DNA of 64,000 bases from Heloderma charlesbogerti (taxonomy: Eukaryota; Chordata; Lepidosauria; Squamata; Helodermatidae), in NCBI GenBank assembly GCA_026122225.1, contig JANEZZ010002701.1, forward strand, positions 62,001 to 126,000, read 5' to 3'. The notes under the pieces were generated by a model. That model was not told the origin of the DNA. It did not search any database and saw only the letters and a program-made list of their open reading frames with translations. Numbering within the stretch: position 1 is the first letter of the stretch; every line of letters starts with the position of its first letter. Both the position numbers and the translations under genes were made by a program. Shown piece by piece: positions 54,021-64,000 of this stretch.

Positions 54021-54544
54021 AGCACAAAACTCTACAAAGGAGGAACGGGGGTGAACACACCTCTGTTGCTCCTCCTGCCCTGCCTGGCTTTAGCAGCAGG
54101 GTTTAGGATTGAATGGAGGCCCCCTGTGTAGCAGGCATCAGTCCTGTTGGATTGCACCCTAAATCGATGAATGGGCTACAGTGCAGGCTGCAGCCCGGCC
54201 CATCAAGTTTAGAGGTGGGAAATGCAAACAGTGGGAATCAATGACCATGAAATGCAAGAGACAGACCTTGTGGCATTTCCAAGCAAAGCTAGGACATATA
54301 CAAAATAAGGACAGTGACCGCTCTTGTGAACAGTCATTGCGTTCATCTTGTGTAGAATTAAGCTTTGCATCGAAAGGACTCGGGGGGGGGGTGTTGCCTT
54401 TGTTTGGTTTTTTGCTGTAACACACTGATGCAGCCCTCTTTCTGGATGTTGTTACAACTGAAAGCATCATCCACAACAGCCACAGTAATAATAATGGAGC
54501 GTTCACAGCAAGGCGGATACTTTGCAAGATCAGACATTCTCACA

Positions 54545-54640
54545 GAATATATAGGAAGATAGGCTGGGCGTTGCCATCTGGTTCACAAAATGGGCCATCT
54601 GGCCTAGATCCCTCTGATGTTCCCGCAGTTTAAGGTGGTG
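54545..54640 (-). mobile_element. CR1-like 3' terminal scrap, weak
   Basis: ATATAGGAAGATAGGCTGGG, then AATGGGCCATCTGGCCTAGA resemble a decayed copy of the reverse CR1-like terminus. Low certainty. Confidence 0.35.
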
Positions 54641-57499
54641 CAAGAATTCACAAGCCCCGACACTGGCTGGGAGCCATACGAGTCAAAGCCGAAGCCAAAA
54701 GCAAATGGAAATGAACTTAATGAGTCTTTGGGATTGACAGAAAGATAAAGTTACTGAATTGGTTCCAGAAGGCAATAACCTTTAGTACCCTGGATGCTAA
54801 GTCTCCTTCATTGTTTTAGGTGAGGAAAGAAAAGTGCCAAAGCTAATTCATTCTCTCCTCTTCCTGTTTTTATTGCAGACCTATGAAGGTGACATCTGGA
54901 ACAGTCACCGCCTGAGCAACTGTTATCTACATATGGTTCTGTACCAAGCAGTATTTCCTATATTCCACTGGGGGCTGATGGACCACAGGAGGTTAATTGA
55001 CAAGATGGAAAGGGTGGGGAATTCGAGCTACTCTTGACTGCAGAGAAGAGCGGTGCACTTGGACACACAAAGATTTATGGAAGACACTTTGCTGCCCTGG
55101 GAGTGGAGAGCAGAAGGGAAGCACAGCCTGGCTTCTATCAGGGGACCTAGGGAGGCTGCACTCCCTGCTTCCGAGGACAAACACCAAGCCAAGGGGGAGC
55201 CCAACCTGGCACATCCATCGGCCAGAGAAGAGGCAGAGTTGCAGGGAGCTCGCTTCCAACCCTTCCTCACAGGAAACACACTCAGCTCCAGCTGTCAGTT
55301 GCCCTGAGACTGCAGAAGGACAGTGAAAGAACACTCTGGCTCCGGCCACTCTGGCTCCACGTAAGGAACAAGCGCCTCAGGCAAGCAAGAGCACCAGCAA
55401 GGGAAGATCAGCTTGGCCTGAGGTGCATTTAAATGCCCCACTTAGAGCTCAGTGCCTTGTTCTGGCCTTGAGAAATTGCTCTCCTACCTCTTCCTTTTCC
55501 CTCCTCTGCCCTTCCCTAGTGTGTTTCATCATTTTAGCTGTAAGCCTGATGGCAGATGGCCTGCCGCTCTCCTTTACTGATGCGAGCCACTTGGGGAGAC
55601 AAGGGGCCGATCTACATTGCGTCTGCTAGCACATCGAATTCGGTAGACGGCGAGGTAAATGCCATTGCATTAAAACGTGATTATCCACACTCACCCTGTT
55701 TCCCTGTTGCAGTACTTCATCTAATGCGCAGGCACGGTTCACACTCGAGCGCTGTGCTGTTTTCCTGCTCTTAAAGACGGTGGCTCTCATTGGAGGAGCG
55801 GACACTTCCTGTTTCTGCTGATTCCCCACCCACCATCCCTCTCTTCCTCTATCTCTGTGTGCGTGTAGGGATTGCACGAGCATCCTGTTGGGGCTTGAAG
55901 CCCTGCGAGAATTTACCACTCCACCCCCCCCAGTACACCAGTACCCTCAGCAAGAAGAGAGGAAGAAGGCAACGCCTCTCGTCCTCCCCCCATCATTTCT
56001 ACAGCGGCAGTCGCACAGGAGAGGCTGGTCGTTGCCCAGGCAAGTTTGCGGAGCAATCGGGCTGGAGAAGCTATGATTCCTCGAAGATTCGCTTCTTTAA
56101 AGATTTGAAGATAACGCCTTAATTTTTTAAAAAAGGCGAAGTGGGGGATAGAAGGGGGTAAAACTTAGTCTCATTTGAAGGGATGAGGTATGCAGGAAGC
56201 CTGATTCCCAGGCGGAATCCCATCCAAGTACTGACCAGGGCTGACCCTGCTGAGCTTCTGAGAACAGACAAGTGTGTGCACATCCAACCCTTTGCTTGTT
56301 GCTGAGGAAACATTGAGTGCTGAGGAAGCTATGCAATCAGTAGCCAGAAGACGACATGGGGCTGTCGAGAGCTATGATTGGACAGGAGGGAAAAACAAAC
56401 ACCGCTGTATATGGATGACCAGATATGGTAACGAATGCAGAAAATCAGAGCACGTTAAGGGGAAATACCGGGATATCAGGGTACTGAAAGTGGTAGCACG
56501 GAAATGGGAAATTCACACACTGCGTAGTGTGAAAGATGGGCGGTGAAACCTCATTGGAAGCAGAAAAAAAGTAAGTGTAGATAGGCCCAAGGATTGCCTG
56601 GAAAGTGGGATAAAAATGCCTTAAATAAATTAAATACATGTACTCCAGGAAATACGGGCTTTCAAACATCCTCAAAGCGTCCTCTTATCCCCAGCCCTGC
56701 ATATCTACCCAAAATAAAATAGATGCACAAAATATGTACAGCTGATCCTTAAGAGTGGGTGGCTAGTAACAGCACATAGACCTGGTTCTCATGGAGAGGG
56801 GGATGAGATATAAGTCCTGGGGCAAGAGCAGAGGAGGTGCAGGGAGGTAGACTTCTCATCATGCTTGAATAATGGATCTACCTTATTCTCTCAGTTGCTC
56901 GCTGCTTCTGAAGCGGGGCTGAGCAGGTCTCCTGCCTTACTTATTTATAACTAGCTAATGCCCCTTGCTTTGATACAGCCAAGGCTGCAAGCAAATGTCC
57001 AAGGCTGTCAGAGTTGGGGCACATTGTTCCTGACCTGAGTGCAGCCATGCCCTCTGGCAGCCCTAGGCATGGCCCCTGCCATGGTGCTTCCCTAGAGCCC
57101 CCACCTCCGAGGGAGGGGTCTGTCCATTCCATTCCACTGAGGGGGGCAGGCATATAACTCTCTCCCTTCGCCTACTAAATCCCCCCCCCCCAGCTTCAAA
57201 CTATATGGACTGCAAACCTATGTCCTAGTTAGGGATGTTTGCCCCTCGTGGCTGAAAATGTTAGTGCAGGCTTCAGCCACATGGACACATTTAAATTAAA
57301 GTTAATCCACACATTTTATTTTTTAAAAAACAAACAAACCACCATGGTGAACACCCCTAGGGTTCACTTAGTATACATGCCAAGTTTCAGGTGTCTAGGT
57401 TTCACAGCCTTGGTGCTGGCGGATGGATGGACAGACACAATCTCTTTTAATTATTACAGAAGATAATTTAACATGGGGTGGGGGCAATTAAAATGATAA
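54641..57499. other. Upstream intergenic, no supported gene
   Basis: Includes one strong acceptor-like sequence (TTCCTGTTTTTATTGCAG at about 54862-54879) followed by about 160 nt of open frame without recognisable homology. Otherwise unassigned. Confidence 0.45.
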
Positions 57500-58048
57500 A
57501 GGGCTGCAGCAATTCCCCTATGAGGGAAACTTACAACAGCCGGGATTGTTCAGCTTGGAAAAAGGCGAGTAAGGGGAAACATGACAGAGGTGTACAGAAC
57601 TATGCATGGTGTTGACAAAGTGGATAGGGAAACATTTTTCTCCCTCTCCCATAATACTAGAAGCCAGCGGGGTCATCACATGAAGCTGAGTGGCGGGAGA
57701 CTCAGGGCAGATAAAAAGAAGGGCTTCTTCACACAGTGCATAGTTAAACTATGGAATTCGCTACCACAAGATGTAGTGATGGCCACCAATTTGGATGGCT
57801 TGAGAAGGGGATTGGATAAATTCATGGAGGAGAAAGCTATTGATGGCTACTAATTCTGATGGCTATATGCTACCTCCAGTATCTGCCTATGTACACCAGT
57901 TGAGGGGAACATGGGCGGGAGGGTGCTGCTGCTTTTTTGTCTTGCTTTTGGCTTTCCCGTGGGCAGCTGGTCGGCCACTATGTGAACAGAATGCTGGACT
58001 AGATGGACCCTTGGTCTGATCCAGCATGGCTCTTATATTCTTATGAAC
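57500..58048 (+). mobile_element. CR1-like LINE 3' end, second subfamily
   Basis: A 90-codon remnant (MTEVYRTMHGVDKVDRET, KLWNSLPQDVVMATNLDGL). It is followed by a non-coding end with GGAACATGGGCGGGAGGGTG, CTGGACTAGATGGACCC, TTGGTCTGATCCAGCATGG and a terminal TCTTATG. The same end recurs at 63.49 kb. Confidence 0.8.
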
Positions 58049-58364
58049 TCAAAACAAGCCTGGAATAAAAGGATATCACTGCAGGCAGCAGTTTTGATCC
58101 CTCTTGTTTTTTTCTACTCAAGGAGAGAACATGGAGAACGCTGTCTTTTAAAAACTCTACCCAAAACTATTTATGATCAGGAGGACAGATGTCATATTCT
58201 ATTCATCTCTTTACAGAGGTTTTCCCTGAAGTGTGACCCAGCCAGCTATGGTGTATAGCACACAGTGTGTGGTTTTATTGCTGGTTAATTTGTATTGTGT
58301 TATTTTGTCATGGATCCGCCACAAAAGGTTGGTGGCACAGTTCTCAGTGTGCTCAAAATGAATC

Positions 58365-58960
58365 ATACAATCACAGAATCATAGAATAGTAGGGTTGGAA
58401 GGGGCCTACAAGGCCATCGAGTCCAACCCCCTGCTCAATGCAGGAATCCAAGTCAGAGCATCCCTGACAGATGGCTGTCCAGCCTCGTCTTGAACACCTC
58501 CAGGGTGGGAGAGCCCACCGCCTCCCTAGGTAATGGATTCCATTGTCGTATTGCTCTAACAGTCAGGAAGTTTTTCCTGATGTTCAGCTGGAATCTGCCT
58601 TGTGACTTGAGCAAATTATTCTGTGTCCTGCACTCTGGGAAGATGGAGAAGAGATCCTGGCCTTCCTCTCCGTGACAACCTTTCAAGTACTTTCAAGAGA
58701 GCCAGTGTGGTGTAGTGGCAAGAGTGTTGGACTGGGAGCTGGGAGATCTGGGTTCTAGTCCCCACTCGGCCATGGAAGCTCACTGGGTGACTTTGGGCCA
58801 GTCACACACTCTCAGTCCAACCTACCTCACAGGGTTGTTGTGAGGATAAAATGGAGAGGAGGATGATAATGTAAGCCGCCTTGGGTTCCTTGCAAGAGGA
58901 AAAAAGGCGGGATATAAATGCAATAAATAAATAAATACTTGAAGAGCGCTATCATATCTG
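58365..58960 (-). mobile_element. CR1 LINE 3' fragment split by a SINE
   Basis: CR1 3' end from 58365 to about 58690 ([18 protein letters not shown] and LDSHLSGML remnants). It resumes at about 58936-58960 with TACTTGAAGAGCGCTATC. A tRNA-derived SINE occupies the gap. Confidence 0.88.
58697..58936 (+). mobile_element. tRNA-derived SINE inserted in a CR1
   Basis: AGAGCCAGTGTGGTGTAGTG, then GGGTTCTAGTCCCCACTC (B box), GGGCCAGTCACACACTCTC, CAGGGTTGTTGTGAGGATAA and an (AAAT)n end. It breaks the CR1 sequence TTTCAAGTACTTGAAGAGC. An approximate duplication, tactttcaag and tacttgaag, flanks it. Confidence 0.87.
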
Positions 58961-59509
58961 AAGGTTTCTGAAGTAAGTGACTATTCCACACCCACACACA
59001 CAAAAAGCTGTTTTGTCTGGGGGCTGCAAGCCCCAGGCAATCAAGCATGTTGCATAGGAAATAATTAGGACTCCCGTGAGTTAAAGAAATAATAAGGTAG
59101 CTGGTACCAATAGAGAAAGCACAAGCAAGTTCACAATCAATTCTGAGTAACGGCATAAAAAATAGTGGTCAAGTTGACCTGGATGGTATCCAAAGAGAAA
59201 ATGTGGAGGTAAAACGTCATTTGGGTAACGAACAGCTGTAAGACTGTATTATCCAGGTCAAATGTCTACTTAACATTTTTGCTTATCAATTAATGAGCAA
59301 AAAACATTGTGGAAGGTATACACATCCGAAAGCTTGATACAGAGATGTCTAGAAAAATGTATAGACTTAAGTTTAATTGGCAAATTTTGAGTACAGAGTT
59401 ACCTTCGCAAATATAATTCAAAATTGATTTTATCCAGCCCCAAAGGTGTACATGTAAGGCTTTTTTGTATGTTCTAATTTTTTAGGAATGTTTAATATAA
59501 GCCCTAATT
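58961..59509. other. Intergenic AT-rich, no supported feature
   Basis: No gene or assignable repeat. Confidence 0.5.
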
Positions 59510-59608
59510 TATGGGACAATAGAGCTGGGGGTGGCAACGGCCGAAAGGAAGCTCTGGCGTGGGCTGTTCCATGAAGTCACGAAGAGTTGGAAGCGACTGA
59601 ACAAATAA
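59510..59608 (+). mobile_element. RTE/BovB-related 3' tail
   Basis: GGGGTGGCAACGGCC, then GAAGTCACGAAGAGTTGG and AGCGACTGAACAAATAAACAAC resemble but differ from the BovB terminus. It is probably a related RTE or a SINE that borrowed the tail. Confidence 0.5.
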
Positions 59609-60195
59609 ACAACAAAAAGATCATATTAGCTATGAAGTAATTTCTACACAAAAGGTATAAATATGTGCTGATTTTAGAATGTGGGAACTTCTTATTAGGA
59701 GCTCACCAGGCCTATGTACCTGTTAGCTGAATAGCATTAAACAGGGAACTTGGTACTTAAAATGAGAGGTCTCCTTTTTAACCTATTAAGAACTAAGGAT
59801 CTTTAGCAATGCTCTGTTTAACAACAAAAAATGTTTTATGTCATTTAATGCAAGTTATATTTTGATGTGATGTTATAAGCACAGTTCTAATAAAAATGAA
59901 AAATAGGTCAATTTTTTTTCCTTTACTAATTCTTGTTAGCATAAAATCAAAATTTAATTCACCTAAAACTATATTTGGTGCATGTTTTGTTAAAAGATCA
60001 GCTATAGGTAGTTAACTGGCAGCCAAAGGCTCCCTAGGTACTGGAACTGTAGATTGATAAAACTCAGCAAAGTCCAAAATCCGTAACAATAAATATTGTT
60101 GCTGTTTTTATGCCATTGTATTTTTTGCTCCCCCTTCATGGATCACTGCCTTGTTGTGGCGAAGGGGCTTGCGTAACTCAGTGAAGCCATAAGCT

Positions 60196-61719
60196 ATGCT
60201 GTGCAGGGCCGCCCAGGACAGACAGGTCATGGCGGAGAGTTCTGACAAAATGTGCTCCACTGGAAAAGGAAATGGCAACCTACTCCAGTATTCTTGCCAA
60301 GAAAACCCCATGGAACGTATCACAAGGCTAAAAGATATGACGCCGGAAGATGAGCCCCTCAGGTTGGAAGGTGTACAATATACTACTGGGGAGGAGCAGA
60401 GGGAATTTCCAAGTAGCGCCAGAAAGAGTGAAGCGGCTGGGCCAAAGCCGAAAGGACACTCAGCTGTGGATGTGTCTGGTGGTGAAAAGAAAATCCGATG
60501 CTGTAAAGAACAATATTGTTTAGGAACCTGGAATGTCAGATCAATGAATCAAGGTAAGCTGGAGGTGGTCAAACATGAGATGGCAAGATTGAACATCGAC
60601 ATCTTGGGAATCAGCGAACTAAAATGGACAGGCATGGGCGAATTTAATTCAGGTGACCATTATATCTACTACTGTGGGCAAGAATCCCTTAGAAGAAATG
60701 GAGTAGCACTCATAGTCAATAGAAGGGCGGGAAAAGCAGTACTGGGGTACAATCTCAAAAATGACAGAATGATCTCAGTACAAATCCAAGGCAAACCATT
60801 CAGCATCACAGTAATTCAAGTCTATGCCCCAACCACTGATGCTGAAGAAGCTGAGGTTGATCAGTTCTATGAAGACCTACAACACCTTCTAGAAGTAACA
60901 CCAAAAAAAGATGTCCTTTTCATTATAGGGGATTGGAATGCTAAAGTAGGAAGCCAAGAAATAACCAGGATAACAGGCAAGCATGGCCTGGGTGTTCAAA
61001 ATGAAGCAGGACAAAGGCTAATAGAGTTTTGCCAAGAGAACATGCTGATCATAGCAAACACTCTTTTCCAACAGCACAACAGGCGACTCTACACATGGAC
61101 ATCACCAGATGGTCAATATCGAAGTCAGATTGATTATGTCCTTTGCAGCCAAAGATGGAGAAGCTCTATACAGTCAGTCAAAACAAGACCTGGAGCTGAC
61201 TGTGGCTCAGATCATGAGCTTCTTGTTGCAAAATTTCGGCTTAAATTGAAGAATGTAGGGAAAACCACTAAACCATTCAGGTATGACCTAAATCATATCC
61301 CTTATGAATATACAATGGAGGTGACAAATAGATTTAAGGGATTAGACCTGATAGACAGAGTGCCTGAGGAACTATGGACGGAGGTCCGTAACATTGTTCA
61401 GGAGGCAGCAACTCAATCCATCCCAAAGAAAAAGAAATGCAAGAAAGCCAAGTGGCTGTCTGATGAGGCTTTACAAGTAGCTGAGGAAAGAAGGGAAGTG
61501 AAAAGCAAGGGAGAAAGGGGGAGATATACCCAACTGAATGCAAATTTCCAGAGAATAGCAAGGAGAGACAAGAAGGCGTTCTTAAATGAACAATGCAAAG
61601 AAATCAAGGAAAACAATGGAATGGAAAAGAGTAGAGATCTCTTCAAGAAAATCGGAGATCTCAAGGGAACGTTTTGTGCAAAGACGGGCATGATAAAGGA
61701 CAAAGAAGCAGGGACCTAA
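60196..61719 (+). pseudogene. BovB ORF, endonuclease portion
   Basis: 507 codons in frame. After about 100 residues of leader, the exonuclease-endonuclease-phosphatase fold shows GTWNVRSM, the catalytic Glu in ISELKWTG, QVYAPTTDAEEAEVDQF, the IGDWNAKVG metal site and the C-terminal GSDHELL triad segment. It nicks target DNA for target-primed reverse transcription in active BovB. This copy cannot complete the process because the downstream RT is broken. Confidence 0.88.
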
Positions 61720-62301
61720 CAGAAGCAGATGAGATTAAGAAGAGGTGGAAAGAATACACAGAAGAATTATACAGGAAAGATCTTAATGTCCCTGATAGCC
61801 ATGACAGTGTGCAACTTGAGGCGGACATCCTTGAGAGTGAAGTCAAGTGGGCCTTAGGAAGCATTACTAACAACAAAGCTAGCGGACATGACAGTATTCC
61901 AGCTGAGCTATTTAAAATCCAAAAAGATGATGCTGTTAAAGTGCTGCACTTAATATGCCAACAAATTTGGAACACTCAGCAGTGGCCACAAGACTGGAAA
62001 AGGAGGTCAGTTTACATTCCAGTTCCAAAGAAGGGCAATGCCAAAGAGTGTTCAAACTACTGTACAATTGCACTCATTTCACATGCCAGCAAGGTTATGC
62101 TCAAAATCCTACAAGCTAGGCTTCAGCAGTATGCGAACCGAGAACTACCAGAAGTACAATAGACCTCGTCTGCCTGGGTTTCGACGAGGCAGAGGAACTA
62201 GAGATCAAATCGCCAACATTCGCTGGATCATAGAGAAAGCAAGAGAATTCTAGAAAAACGTCTGTTTCTGCTTCATTGACTACGCTAAAGCCTTTGATTG
62301 T

Positions 62302-62841
62302 GTGGATCACAACAAACTGTGGCAAATTCTGAAAGAGATGGGAGTACCAGACCACCTTACCTGTCTCCTGAGAAACCTGTACGAGGGTCAAGAAGCAACA
62401 GTAAGACCCGGACATGGAACAACCGAATGGTTCAAAATTGGGAAAGGAGTACGACAAGGCTGCATATTGTTGCCCTGCTTATTTAACTTATATGCAGAGC
62501 ACATCATGAGAAACTCCTGGTTGGATGAATCACAGGTCGGAATTAAGATAGCCGGGAGAATTATCAGCAACCTCAGATACGCAGACAATACCACCCTAAT
62601 GGCAGAAAGTGAAGTGGATCTAAAGAACCTCTGGTTGAGGGTAAAAGTGAAGAGTGCAAAAGCTGGTTTGAAACTCAACATTACAAAAACGAAGATCATG
62701 GCATCTGGCCCCATCACTTCCTGGCATATAGAAGGGGAAGAAATGGAAGCAGTGACAGATTTTATTTTCTTGGGCACGGTGACTGTAGCCATGAAATTAA
62801 AAGACGCTTGCTCCTTGGGAGGAAAGCTATGGCAAATCTAA
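62302..62841 (+). pseudogene. BovB reverse-transcriptase fragment with mutated YADN box
   Basis: In-frame RT blocks: LWQILKEMGVPDHL, KIGKGVRQGCILLPCLFNLYAEHIM, then LRYADNTTLMAES, then GLKLNITKTKIMASGPITSW. The second catalytic aspartate of YADD is Asn, which abolishes metal binding in this enzyme class. The frame is lost after FIFLG, where about 19 bp are missing relative to the second BovB copy at 31.2 kb. Confidence 0.85.
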
Positions 62842-63485
62842 ACAGCATAGTAAGATGCAGAGACATCACCTTGCCGACAAAGGTCCGTATAATCAAAGCT
62901 ATGGTTTTCCCAATAGTAACGTATGGCTGTGAGAGCTGGACTGTAAGGAAGGCTGAGTGCCGAAGAATTGATGCTTTCGAACTGTGGTGCTGGAGAAGAC
63001 TCTTACGAGTCCCCTGGACTGCAAGGAGGTCAAATCAGTCCATCCTAAAGGAAATCAACCCTGAGTGCTCATTGGAAGGACAGATACTGAAGCTGAAGCT
63101 CAAATATTTGGCCACCTAATGCGAAAAGTCACTGGAAAAGACCCTGTTGCTGGGAAAGTTTGAAGGCAAAAGGAGAAGGGGACGGCAGAGGATGAGATGG
63201 CTGGATAGCATCACCAATGCAATGAATATGAACTTGAGCACACTCCGGGAGAGAGCGGAGGACAGGAGGGCTTGGCGTGCTGTGGTCCATGGGGTCACGA
63301 AGAGTCGGACATGACTTAGTGACTGAACAACAAATTTTATGCTCACCGCTTCGATACCTTTGTGGAAAGCAGTATATACATTTGAATAATAAAATAAATA
63401 ACATTCTCTCTTTCAGGCATTCCATGGAAAACAGAATAGTTATGGAATCATCACTGCATCCTCAGTCAACACAGACTCCTAAGTG

Positions 63486-63635
63486 ATTGGGGAACATGGG
63501 CGGGAGGGTGCTGTTGCACTCATGTCCTGCTTGTGGGTTTCCTGCGGGCAGCTGATTGGCCACTGTGTGAACAAAATGCTGGACTAGATGGGCCCTTGGT
63601 CTGATCCAGTGTGGCTCTTCGTATGTTCTTATGTC
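63486..63635 (+). mobile_element. CR1-like LINE 3' terminus, second subfamily
   Basis: GGGGAACATGGGCGGGAGGG, then GGACTAGATGGGCCCTTGG, TGATCCAGTGTGGCTCTT and TTCTTATGT match the end of the element at 57.9-58.05 kb. 5'-truncated. Confidence 0.78.
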
Positions 63636-64000
63636 TGCTGGAAAAGTTTGAGCTGTAGAATTGTTTTTCCCACCAGTAAACAAGCGGTAAATAGTTTCAC
63701 CTTTGATTCATTCCCCCAAATCCACCTTAAACAATCGGCATCATTAGGTAGCTAACATGCAAACAACATTTGACAAGAGGCCTGCAACAGCATTTAAGAG
63801 ATGACAATCTAGAAGATTTCAATTCCACCCCCACCCCCATATCAAGAGCCATGCCCAAAAAACTAAATTCTCAAATTATGCAAAATTATGCATAAATAAC
63901 AAGTCTTCACTTGTTAATTTGTATTTCAGTTCAAGAGGTTAACTGTGAGTTTGAACACCATGAAAAGGCAAACCATCCATAAAGACCCATTTGCATGTTA

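Larger units (their letters stand above)
60131..63333 (+). mobile_element. BovB (RTE) LINE, full length, inactive
   Basis: A plus-strand element of about 3.2 kb from the BovB 5' end to the terminal GACTGAACAACAA. It is flanked by an 11-bp imperfect target duplication (attttttgctc at 60120-60130, attttatgctc at 63334-63344). An open frame at 60196-61719 holds the AP endonuclease (GTWNVRS, ISELKW, IGDWNAKVG, GSDHELLVAKF). After a frameshift near 61705 the RT region continues (61710-62160). Another shift near 62165 and a TAG at 62251-62253 follow. The RT active-site box reads YADN instead of YADD. A deletion of about 19 bp near 62777 and a shift near 63115 finish the decay. Confidence 0.93.

Noticed and set aside
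60196..61719. 507-codon open frame as a host endonuclease gene
   Set aside because: BovB endonuclease domain inside an element with target duplications.

Overview
The window looks like squamate reptile (lizard or snake) nuclear DNA. Three things point there: BovB (RTE-clade) LINEs, a tRNA-derived Sauria-type SINE with a BovB-like tail, and abundant CR1 and L2 LINEs around an ordinary vertebrate spliced gene. No prokaryotic gene organisation, operon or CRISPR array is present. The species cannot be named from the sequence.

One host protein-coding gene can be fully reconstructed: TDH, mitochondrial L-threonine 3-dehydrogenase, on the minus strand. Eight coding exons between 28236 and 18737 join in frame with GT/AG splice sites and encode a 376-residue protein without a stop. 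The N-terminus looks like a mitochondrial presequence, followed by the NAD-binding TGxxGxxG motif and the YxxxK catalytic motif of extended short-chain dehydrogenases. A CpG island at about 50.34-50.83 kb holds a minus-strand CCAAT box, GC box and TATA box in textbook spacing. These are followed by a short non-coding exon ending in a perfect AG|GTGAGT donor, so the inferred gene spans about 32 kb with a 22-kb first intron. Two perfect CRE octamers on the far side of the island suggest cAMP-responsive or bidirectional promoter activity.

Almost everything else is transposable elements and their debris. 0.5-16 kb is intergenic: L2 and CR1 3' ends, SINEs, BovB 3' fragments with clear target-site duplications (TSDs), and hairpin MITEs. 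16-18.7 kb is TDH downstream or 3'UTR sequence. 18.7-28.2 kb is the TDH coding region, with a BovB fragment and a strikingly palindromic MITE in introns. 28.3-50.3 kb is TDH intron 1. It holds a near-full-length CR1 (33.8-38.45 kb, minus; ORF1 with an SGNH esterase, ORF2 with endonuclease and reverse transcriptase, repeated 5'UTR). It also holds two L2 copies in inverted orientation (39.4-40.4 minus, 41.3-42.7 plus) and a second, decayed CR1 (43.05-45.5 plus). Together they form a nested inverted arrangement. 51-64 kb, upstream of TDH, contains L2 and CR1 fragments, a SINE inserted into a CR1, and a full-length but inactive BovB (60.13-63.33 kb) whose reverse transcriptase YADD box reads YADN.

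I found no convincing new biological system. The most useful observations are the intact TDH gene with its promoter, the repeated CR1 5'UTR, the inverted LINE arrangement and the near-perfect hairpin MITE family with TWA target duplications.
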